64,000 nt of DNA from Echinarachnius parma (taxonomy: Eukaryota; Echinodermata; Echinoidea; Clypeasteroida; Echinarachniidae), in NCBI GenBank assembly GCA_037951105.1, contig JBAMJV010007409.1, positions 23,043-87,042 on the forward strand, in the 5' to 3' direction. Positions within the stretch are counted from its first letter, which is position 1; the number at the start of each line of letters is the position of its first letter. Shown here piece after piece: positions 57,601 through 64,000 of this stretch. The notes beneath the pieces are model-generated. The model was not told the origin of the DNA and did no database searches. It saw only the letters and a program-made list of their open reading frames with translations. The position numbers and the translations under genes are program-made.

Positions 57601-60600
57601 CTGGTCTGATACATCCTCCCAATGATAATTTGCGAACCAAGGCCGTATTATAACTCCAAAATTAGATTGCCGCACATCTTTAATGTAGGAGGTATAAATA
57701 CCTCCCCCGCATCCTGATTTCATTATGTGTCCATGTTCAGACCCAAATCATATTTCCCTGCATGCAGCCTGGTGTAAAAGGAGGTAAATACCATCGCAGC
57801 ATCTCTTCTCCAGTAAGTCGGATAATAAGCTTACAACAAGCCTGGCATTTTTCTGACGTTCCTTTTCCCCATGGTTGCACTCGTAACAAACAGCCTGCTA
57901 CTACAAAAAAAGTACAAGTACACATTCAGTGTAATGTATGTGTCTTTGTTTTGCACAGAGTTCTGATGTGTATGAATTATTTATGAAAAAAAGAAAAGAA
58001 ATGTGTACAAATCACAGTTTGAATGTCGAAATGCTTAACATTTTGGTAAAAGGTCAGTTAAAATTATGTGTGTACTGTCTAAGGCAATAATGATTTTATG
58101 TATTACTCAAAAAAATTGAACTCTCGTGGCTACAATTTATAAGCATTTATGCTTTCAATATCTTAAAATCGGAAATTACGAATTGCCTTGAGGGACTGGC
58201 AAACTCATTATGCCAATGGGACGATGACGTCAAATGTGCATTACAATCAGTTGGAAACCGGCATGTGAAGCATGAAATGCTAAAAAGATGCGACCGAGCG
58301 ATCAAAATGCCATGTGCATTCAACTCGCGTGTGGGGCTGCCAAGTTAATAACTGATGTTCATGGCATCTGTATATTAAACGTACAATGTTATTGCAAATG
58401 TACACATACATGTACTATACATGAATATGTTGCAAGTGCATGGAACTGTATGGAAGTGAAAAAGCAGTTCACATTATATCTGAAAAACTAGTGTTTAATT
58501 TGAAAAAGATCACGACAAAATAAAACCCCTTCTTAATCAAGAAAAATAGTCGCGGTGACGTCCTGATGTTGTCTGGATGAGATCCTACACCGTTTCTATT
58601 AAGAAGCTCCAATCGGGTTAACATCAGGACGACATCCGGACGACATCGGGGTGAGATTCACCCTAGTCGGGTCAGGGTGATAGCGCGGTAATGTCCTGAC
58701 GACATCCGGATGACATCCTGATAAACCGTGTATTAAGACGCGTGCGGAACGTTACCCGGGTAGAAGACCTCATGGCCGTGAACAAAAAACACAGCGCGCG
58801 CCGATACTCCGTGTCGCCCCAGCTGTTCGCGTGATGAGGGAGGTGCAGTTGTTATGGTAACCTACCCGAGTGAGGATTTTGCGGATGCTAGATTAAGAAA
58901 GGGTCCGAAGGCTTGCCGCGTGTTTTACGACCTGACCCCCTACTGTTTCTCATCCACACGTCGCTCGATTAACATCGAGGTGAGGTTTATTTTTCTCAAT
59001 TAAGAAGGGGTTTAAGATGAGACTTGGTCATTGACCTTGTCCACACTTGCAACCAATATACCGTAATTGTGAAATAATGCAGAGTTTGCATTTCAATTAC
59101 ACTCTACGTTAATTTTATGTACGGACTTAGTGTTAATATGTTTTGCTCAACTTTTCTGTGATGATTTATAGTTAAATGAGTGAATCTTTTATTTCCCCTG
59201 ATAAGCCTCACCCATAAATATAGTTTCAACGGATTAAGCATGTGAGATGTTGGATAAAATACATTTTACAAATCAAGTGTTACTTTGGGTCTCCAAAAAT
59301 TGAGACTATTTCTGCAGTGCTTGAAGTTCAGAGATTTTCGATTATAAATGAGATTTTTTTTAAAGAGCAAATACAGCCTAATACCCACTTAATGCTACAA
59401 CGTATAGTAAATGAGCTACTGACAGCTTAGCTAAACATTTTAATCCTCTTTCCCACACCATCTTCCTTCCTAAGTACATGAACATAATCCAAGCCATTTC
59501 CCTTTATCTCTCTTGCAGGATTACTTGAATTTCTAAGATTATCAGTGATGAATATGATTTTTTTTTAAAGAGCACAGACAGCCTAATACGACTTGATGTA
59601 AAAATGTTTTCTAAATGAGCTACCAACAGCTTAGCTAAACATTTTAATCCTCTTTCCCACACCATCTTCCTTCCTAAAGTACATGCACATAATCCAAACC
59701 ATTTCCCTTATTTCTCTCGCAGGATTAGTGCTGTCTCCACGAGATCTGAGCCTTTCCTATTTTAGTTGCAAAGGATTATCGTTGTCTGCTGAAAGAGGCA
59801 TGGTGTGATCTTAAAGGGCAATGAAACCCAAGCAAAATGTTGTTTTCATAGTCTTGAAGAGATTAAGAAGAATACTCTCTGAAAGTTAGAGCATAATCGG
59901 GTAAGAAATAAGAAAACTACGGCTCTTTGAAGATGTCCATTTATTCCTATGGGGAACTCAAATTGGCAACGCACTCTCATAAGTGTGTGGACAACTCCCC
60001 ATATGTTTTGTACACAAATGTTCCCATTTTTACAGTTTTCTTCATAGTCCCATTTTTCCATTCCCCCAACTCATGATATGTTATGTATAAAAGCATTCTA
60101 CAAAACATATGTTGAACTCGAACGAAGGGTAAACATAAATTTTGAGAAAATTTAACAAAACTGAAATTTTGTGCACAAAATGTATGGGGAGTTGTCCACA
60201 ACTTTGCCAGAGTGCGTTGCCAATTTGAGTCCCTCGAAGAAATACATGGCTCTTTTCAAAGAGCCATAGTTTCCTTATTTCTTGACCGATTGTGCTCAAA
60301 TTTTCAGAGATTATTCATTATAGTTAGTGTCTTATAATGCATACAACAATTTGTCTGGATTTCATCATCAGTTTTAGGAAGCCTCTCAAACAAAAACTCT
60401 TCACTTCTCTCGCCAACAATGTGAAGAATATAAGATATTGTACTGTTAAAGCAAACATACATAGTTTTTTGTATGCTGGTCACCAACAAATAATATTCAA
60501 GCGTCCAATGTACAGGTACGCATATCTGTGAACACATTGAGTCAGGCATTTACTTTTATTAAAGGGATAGTTGAATTTTGGTATAGAGGGTGCTACACAA

Positions 60601-62213
60601 AATAATTTTTTTGTGAGATAATGAAAAACTGAGTGTCAAATTCGAAAGAGCATACAATTTTAATGACAGAATAAAGTACTTTATTTGATCAAAATCGGTT
60701 CAGAAATGGCAGAAATATCCAAAAACATAACCATTTGTAATAAATGTGGGGCCCCACAATTATTAGATCATTTTAAACCAGCCGTTAACAATATTTTTAA
60801 ATGCTTCCTCTTTTCAAAAATTTACAAAAGAGGTTTTAAATAGTTGTTTATCTAATCACTATTTCAACAAAACATCACATGCACAATATTTTATTTTAAA
60901 TGGTTGAAACCGATGAATGTTTAGAGAGCGCCCTCTTGAGTTTTAACTGCTCTTTTTGAATGATAACAGGCTTTTTACTTAGTCATTTGTAATTTTGTAT
61001 TCCTTTCGAGCATGGAGGAGTTATAACTATTAGTTTGTAATGTAATGGTGCAGGTTTTGGTTACTAAAATTCAGTTTGACCAAAACAGTACTCTCTTTAC
61101 CAGAACTCAACTATCCCTTTAAAGAGAGAATTTTCTGCCCTGTGTAATAACATCAATCTGTATCAGGATTTATTTCAGAGTATGATTCACATACTAGTAC
61201 TACTTGAATAATGCTTCCCGAAGGCCATCCACTGCAAGCTTATGACTCTCAACTTGCAAACTTGTGGAGTGCAGTGGACACAATGATGTGCAGTATAGTA
61301 CAGTGCTCACAGATTGAATATGCATTAGGTGCAAATATCATAGAGATCTATGATTATGTGATATCCAGTGGTGTCCAGGGATTTGTTACCGATGACTATC
61401 TTCCTATCTTTGACGCCTACTGAACGACTGGTATTTCCAAAATGCATATATTCAGAAATGCGAAACTTGTTGACAGAGTAGGAGAAGACAATTTTGTGCA
61501 TGATTTCAAACCTCGTCAGATACAGAATGAATTGGAAATGGGTATTAGGCCTGTTGGGCAAAACAAAAATTACTTATAAATCAATAATCATCAAGTTACT
61601 GATTGCTCTACGTTTGCAAAAGGTGGATTGTGTGCATTATGGAGTGAGCAGGTGAAAACTAGAGAAAATAGGAGTGGAAAAAAAAACAGGGGCTCTTGGC
61701 AAAAAAAACAGGGGCAATTGCCAAATGTCTGCATTGTTAAAAGAGCCCTAAACAATCAATGCAAATCAAATTTCCAGTTTGTTTGTAAAATAGGCCAGCA
61801 GGCTTGAAAAGTATCCCTCGGAAATCAAATTGTAATTTCCCCCTAAAATCATACATGCTATATATATTTCCTGTAATTAAAAAAAATGCATCTTCAAAAA
61901 AGAGTACAAAAATAAATTAAATAGGCAGTATTCAAAGTACATGTTCAAGCTTGAATGAATATTTGAATAAAAATTAAATATTTACCTTTTTGAGTCCTGT
62001 GTTGATGCTAGTCTCCACCACAGCCAAAGCCTCCTTTATCTGCTTGGCCTGAATGTCTAGACTCCGCTCAAGGAGGTTCCACTGCGAGACCACATCTTGA
62101 AGTCTGGGACCGAGGCTTGATGAGGCATCTGGGGACTGGTCTATGATGTCTTGGCCTTGGAACACGATGCGCTCTGTCTGGTTCTGGTGGGTCTGGACCT
62201 CCAAGGAAAAGGC
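39262..62213 (-). CDS. SYNE1: Nesprin (SYNE)-like KASH-domain protein, 3' part of gene
   Basis: Eight exons on the minus strand (62213-61986, 54393-54218, 53049-52911, 46194-45995, 45132-44940, 44242-43877, 43464-40639, 39651-39262) have canonical splice sites and phases that add up exactly to 1505 codons plus stop. The first seen exon is in phase 0, so the gene continues beyond the window. The product has spectrin-repeat helices (about residues 1-432), a disordered, highly acidic segment (435-1376) and a KASH domain with a membrane helix at about 1451-1473 and a luminal tail ending PPPV. Nesprins sit in the outer nuclear membrane and bind SUN proteins in the perinuclear space, linking the nucleus to the cytoskeleton. 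Orthology to SYNE1 versus SYNE2 is not resolved; the symbol is a family label. The acidic segment is much longer than the region before KASH in vertebrate nesprins as I know them. Confidence 0.88.
39798..40373. mobile_element. TTAA-flanked family 1 element, copy in last nesprin intron
   Basis: TTAA at 39798-39801 and 40370-40373 flank ends agggatagttgagttttggt and the inverse. It is nearly full length and in the opposite orientation to the copy at 55465. Confidence 0.88.
40639..43464 (-). CDS. Nesprin-like exon: 942-residue acidic segment
   Basis: One phase-0 exon of 2826 bp (acceptor tttctag, donor GAG/GTAAGT). The product is rich in Glu, Asp and Ser. It has a predicted coiled coil near exon residues 150-235 (around EMLDAYLQMEKELQEVEAEEE and LKREELDRMKSELV), many acidic runs, a lysine-rich patch (KKSKKGKKNKRR) and two related motifs, MYESLDFVTELVHQ (about residue 519) and LSESFDIVTDIVRRM (about 561). 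The C-terminal 200 residues look more ordered (GSWKDVIVLWMDKNG, FTVTPEYMQEHGMNKP). No exact LEWD kinesin-light-chain motif was seen by eye. It may be a docking platform for motors or cytoskeleton, as a guess from position in the protein. Confidence 0.9.
43877..44242 (-). CDS. Nesprin-like exon: spectrin-repeat helix with Ser/His/Tyr-rich insert
   Basis: A 366-bp phase 0-0 exon (acceptor tgttcag, donor AAG/GTAAGA). It begins ALRDEIERNNQSIEVVLKL, continues with a loop of repeated 'SPSHHDYGYAHSPSNLDHLY'-type units about 10 residues long, and ends in a helix with ERRWQNIRTQSDERLDAAR. The repeated loop inside a spectrin-like repeat is unusual. Confidence 0.9.
44415..44495 (+). repeat. tRNA-derived SINE fragment
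   Basis: Box A-like tggtctagtgg at 44427 and a degenerate box B (ggatttgatcccc) give the spacing of a tRNA promoter. The rest does not fold as a functional tRNA. It is intronic. Confidence 0.5.
44940..45132 (-). CDS. Nesprin-like exon: spectrin repeat, part
   Basis: A 193-bp exon (acceptor gttgcag, donor CAG/GTCAGT); its first base completes a glycine codon. It encodes a helix, MALELEEVISQLRAWLTQIE, and ELAQLESRFHSIQ, typical of spectrin repeats with a conserved Trp in the first helix. Confidence 0.9.
45995..46194 (-). CDS. Nesprin-like exon: spectrin repeat, helices B and C
   Basis: A 200-bp exon (acceptor cccgcag, donor GG/GTAAGT). The protein reads GYEQELQLREVSRSKLQRK, then LTDEVRARLDSLNQQWQALQ with the Trp-containing helix C heptads. 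Two partial tandem copies of its 5' part lie upstream in the intron (46301-46560). Confidence 0.9.
46301..46560 (-). pseudogene. Two decayed tandem copies of the exon at 45995-46194 (5' part)
   Basis: The anchor gcagaccctt occurs at 46131 (real exon), 46310 and 46493, a spacing of 179 and 183 bp. Copy 2 keeps an acceptor-like tgtag and an open frame, GYGQELQLREKSRSKLQRKG, ending in TGA after 'TSV'. Copy 3 has lost the acceptor and about 24 bases. The flanking ggttaattagaaggaat is shared, so intron and exon were duplicated together. Confidence 0.85.
46630..46745. repeat. GAT/AAT microsatellite tract
   Basis: Runs of gat and aat triplets with interruptions in a nesprin intron. Confidence 0.85.
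46975..47983. mobile_element. Inverted-repeat element interrupted by a second element
   Basis: The left end tactgtaaaactccgtgtat and onward to gacgcac is mirrored by gtgcgtc at 47452-47458 and, after an insertion, tacacagagttttacggta at 47964-47983. The inside is A/T-rich with repeated gaatattca motifs. No protein is encoded. Confidence 0.8.
47462..47960. mobile_element. Harbinger-like MITE with TTA target duplication, inserted in the preceding element
   Basis: The ends are AACCCCTTTTTAATT and the inverse; TTA lies on both sides (47459-47461, 47961-47963). Removing it restores the outer element's end, so the TTA duplication is directly shown. GC-rich segments such as gacgttaccgcg recur inside. 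A second copy is at 58524-59012. A 3-bp TWA duplication is typical of PIF/Harbinger; the class is inferred. Confidence 0.85.
48008..48330 (+). repeat. Two direct copies of a 55-bp segment
   Basis: gagctgcaattaggc at about 48009 and 48281 is followed in both by similar ctgtcaa and agtc motifs, 272 bp apart. Confidence 0.55.
48331..52523. other. Nesprin-like intron, no further gene
   Basis: Mostly AT-rich unique DNA. A C- and A-rich homopolymer block with AAAT repeats lies at 50285-50420 and a C run near 51978. Short frames have no recognisable domain. Confidence 0.55.
52524..52810 (-). pseudogene. Decayed copy of the exon at 52911-53049 and its downstream intron
   Basis: The region 52705-52805 matches the 3' half of the exon (GATTGGCTG, GTCTCAGAACATC, AAACAGCACATG on the minus strand) and keeps a GT after cAAG. 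A shift puts a TGA in the frame. The adjoining sequence tgttggcataaatac is itself present twice (52524 and 52625), so the tract has been duplicated more than once. Confidence 0.8.
52911..53049 (-). CDS. Nesprin-like exon: spectrin repeat, helix A
   Basis: A 139-bp exon (acceptor ccaacag, donor AAG/GTAAGT); its first base completes a serine codon. It encodes FEVLYNELSDWLNDMHLAV, a Trp-containing helix A that joins in frame to the helix B/C exon at 46194. Confidence 0.88.
54218..54393 (-). CDS. Nesprin-like exon: helix end and Ser/Thr/Gln-rich linker
   Basis: A 176-bp exon (acceptor tttcag, donor CAG/GTATGC). It starts NCNDLLIEETRDAIEFMRMK, a helix, then a low-complexity linker rich in Ser, Thr, Asn and Gln. 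It links one spectrin repeat to the next. Confidence 0.85.
54451..54792 (+). repeat. tRNA-derived SINE, about 340 bp
   Basis: Box A-like tggcatcataggataagc and box B gggttcaaaacc lie at tRNA spacing, with an Arg-tRNA-like anticodon region. A tail follows with cctaggggtataaatgggta and ends near an A/T-rich 3' end. It is intronic in the nesprin-like gene. Confidence 0.7.
55465..55999. mobile_element. TTAA-flanked family 1 element, copy in nesprin intron
   Basis: TTAA at 55465-55468 and 55996-55999. The ends are agggatagttgag and the inverse, about 535 bp. The body shares ggggccccacatttattac and accatgctc with the other copies. Confidence 0.88.
56000..58523. other. Nesprin-like intron, no further gene
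   Basis: AT-rich. A tRNA-like fragment (cttgggttcgtatcctgg, about 56594-56611) and a purine-rich tract at 57300-57510 are present. No exon is recognised. Confidence 0.5.
58524..59012. mobile_element. Second copy of the AACCCCTT-ended MITE
   Basis: TAA on both sides (58521-58523 and 59013-59015); ends aaccccttcttaat and the inverse. It carries the same gacgacatccggatgacatc-type and caccc segments as 47462-47960 in the opposite orientation. Confidence 0.82.
59322..59728 (+). repeat. Direct tandem duplication, about 203-bp period
   Basis: The block from agattttcgattat or its counterpart through cttagctaaacattttaatc, tttcccacaccatcttcctt and gcaggatta occurs twice, ending near 59524 and 59727. 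Confidence 0.8.
59811..60330. mobile_element. TTAA-flanked family 3 element with foldback body
   Basis: It starts TTAAAGGGCAATGAAACCC. Two arms (about 59866-59990 and 60180-60320) are imperfect inverted copies (actcaaattggcaacgcact), so the centre folds back. The right end is not sharply defined. It shares its start with the element at 62980. Confidence 0.75.
60559..61122. mobile_element. TTAA-flanked family 1 element, second copy in the large intron
   Basis: TTAA at 60559-60562 and 61119-61122; ends agggatagttgaattttggt and the inverse. It is very similar to 39798-40373 and in the same orientation. Confidence 0.88.
61123..61985. other. Intron before the most upstream visible nesprin exon
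   Basis: About 860 bp without a recognisable exon on either strand. The open frame 61211-61423 (plus) has no domain I recognise and no splice support. Confidence 0.45.
61986..62213 (-). CDS. Nesprin-like exon: spectrin repeat (most upstream seen)
   Basis: A 228-bp phase 0-0 exon (acceptor catgtag, donor AAG/GTAAAT) giving AFSLEVQTHQNQTERIVF, then LGPRLQDVVSQWNLLERSLD and a helix ending NTGLKK. VVSQWNLL fits helix C of a spectrin repeat with the conserved Trp. The preceding exon should be to the right of the window. Confidence 0.85.
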
Positions 62214-62331
62214 CTACATGACAAATGAGAACAAATGTCAAAACAAACATTAAATATATTCATATCAAATTATGCACATGAACACTTATAAACTTATAAA
62301 CACTTTATAAATATTGATTTGATTTTGTTTC

Positions 62332-62424
62332 TTAACCCGTTGAGGACTGGTCCCGAAATATTTTGTTCTTGAGTCTATGGAGAATGCATGTTATACCAAA
62401 ATTAATTCGTCCTCAACGGGTTAA
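62332..62424. mobile_element. 93-bp palindromic MITE
   Basis: The ends TTAACCCGTTGAGGAC and GTCCTCAACGGGTTAA are exact inverse copies of 16 bp. TTAA at the edges may be the target site. Confidence 0.8.
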
Positions 62425-62979
62425 TATAACTATGTCTATTGTACATGCAGGCATGGCCCCACAGAAGGCATTACTTATCATGTAAATGTAATTTCCATTG
62501 TAAATTTTAAATATACCTGATTTTAGATTATGGTAAATACAGAATATTTCACATTGCTCTTTATTTTAAGTTAAAGTACACCTAAGCACATCTAAAGTAC
62601 ACCAACATCTTCAACTTGAACAGTGATATAAATGTATATATTGTGCATACCGCTGGATTTATTATGGTGTAACTCTATATATTATTTGAGCAATAAGTAT
62701 CATCTAGACCAAACATCTTCAGGTAGAAAACCACTATCACCATGTATTATATCACCATGTATTATTCATGATACAAGACATGTTTGATGCTTCACTTTAA
62801 CAAAATCACCAAAGAACAACTGTTCAAAATTTACAAAATGAATCATCATGGATCTGTGGTGACTATCAGGGTCGACAGATGTCTAAGAAGAGAGCAAACA
62901 TCATCTTGACGAAAACCACTGTTCAGGATACAAATGATAGTACATGTGTCACATGATAATTATCATAAAATTAAAGGGT

Positions 62980-63502
62980 TTAAAGGGCAATGCAACTCAA
63001 GAATAGAGTTTATCCTACTTGATATATCGTAATATGCCTTTTTATTATATATAACATAACTCCGACTCAGATTTCTGCTTTGGGAGAAATATGTGAAAAC
63101 TCTATCGGGTTTACCACTATTCATGCGAACACTGGAGGCCGCCATTATTAGGTGTGTGCGGACTTATGGTCAGTGATATGCACTAATGCATTTCAATACC
63201 ACCTATTGAAACCATTGTCTGAATACTTGTAGATGCTTTGACGAGTCTGTAAATCAGTGAAAAGCTTTTTGTTCGGCCCGTAGCGCACTCGTCATAGTTT
63301 GCAAAGCATGTCGACAATTACAAGAACATGGCCGCTCCCATCACCTTTTGCCGCCGTAAGAATTAGTAAAATGTGGGTATGTTCACGTAAGGATTTCATG
63401 GGTCCAGGAGGCCAAAATTGCCAAGTTATGCATCAAATAAAATGTCTGTTCACCCTCTAAACGATAATAATAGCCGAAAGCCATAGTTTCATTGCCCTTT
63501 AA
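62980..63502. mobile_element. TTAA-flanked family 3 element, second copy
   Basis: The left end TTAAAGGGCAATGCAACTCA and right end GTTTCATTGCCCTTTAA are inverted. It abuts the next element at 63499 and shares one TTAA with it. Confidence 0.8.
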
Positions 63503-63921
63503 GGGAACCAACACCCCAAAATAATATTCTTATAAATGAAAGGTAATAGTTTTAGTAGTCAACAAGTTCAGAAAAATAGGTTTCCAGACAAGTATATAAT
63601 TGAAAAGCTCATCACAATATTAAAGTATGTGTTCAAGGATCTGCAGAAGGAGATCATCTACTCTATTGTCTAGGACGTATGCATCTTCTGTGGTTCTATT
63701 GTCCCCTAATGTACACGTGCATAGAATGGCGCACTCCCAGACATTTGGCACATATGGAACCATGAGCCATGTAGGTTCCGTAAGTGTTGGTGATTAATTG
63801 TATTGTTTATGAATTACATACATTACAACCCTTTGCAAAAGTGTTGGACGACTATTTAATATACAACGGTACCAAGACATATTCAAAGCCTGTGTTGTTT
63901 TTTGCGCGGGGGTCCCCTTAA
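63499..63921. mobile_element. TTAA-flanked family 2 element, copy B
   Basis: The ends TTAAGGGAACCAAC and GGGGTCCCCTTAA are inverted. The body matches 28337-28806. The better-preserved copy shows that the family is a TTAA-target element of about 420 bp. Confidence 0.8.
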
Positions 63922-64000
63922 TACACCTTCATGTACATGTAGGAAACCACTCTCACTGTTAGTGTGATCAGTAGCTGTTGCTCATGGCGAAGAGTTCTCA

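Noticed and set aside
61211-61423. 70-residue plus-strand frame
   Set aside because: No domain, no splice context and no second copy to test constraint.

Overview
The window reads as invertebrate deuterostome genomic DNA, most likely echinoderm and possibly sea urchin or a relative. The evidence is AT-rich sequence full of small inverted-repeat transposons, very long single-exon leucine-rich-repeat receptors in tandem, a multi-SRCR receptor built from phase-1 exons, and a spectrin-repeat protein ending in a KASH domain. The lineage is inference; no sequence search was run.

Region 1 (1-19010) is a tandem segmental duplication. Two units of about 8.6 and 10 kb each carry one minus-strand, intronless receptor gene of about 1230 residues: signal peptide, LRRNT, about 35 LRRs, LRRCT, one Ig-like domain, one membrane helix, a short tail and no TIR domain. 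A third, truncated unit lies at about 18541-19010. The units differ by clean transposon insertions, by a deletion of about 1.5 kb in unit 1, and by a patch of high protein divergence in the LRR array.

Region 2 (19407-27780) is a plus-strand gene with seven visible exons encoding five SRCR domains, a membrane helix and a proline-rich cytoplasmic tail; its signal-peptide exon was not found. The LRR and SRCR genes are divergently oriented. Both are plausible innate-immune surface receptors, which is inferred from the families. Its introns hold a microsatellite, a TA-flanked inverted-repeat element, a TTAA-flanked element and a foldback element with 9-bp target duplications sitting in a decayed copy of exon 6.

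Region 3 (27781-39261) has no recognisable gene: transposon remnants, a near-perfect hairpin, a CA-rich tract and about 2 kb of purine-rich DNA with a 69-bp minisatellite. Part may be the long 3' UTR of the next gene.

Region 4 (39262-62213) is the 3' end of a minus-strand nesprin (SYNE)-like gene. Eight exons with canonical splice sites and consistent phases encode 1505 residues: spectrin repeats, a 942-residue acidic segment in one exon, and a KASH domain ending in PPPV. Its introns contain decayed partial copies of two of its own exons, tRNA-derived SINEs and several transposon families, one nested in another. The rest of the gene should lie beyond position 64000.

I found no transposase or reverse transcriptase gene, rRNA gene, functional tRNA gene or CRISPR array.
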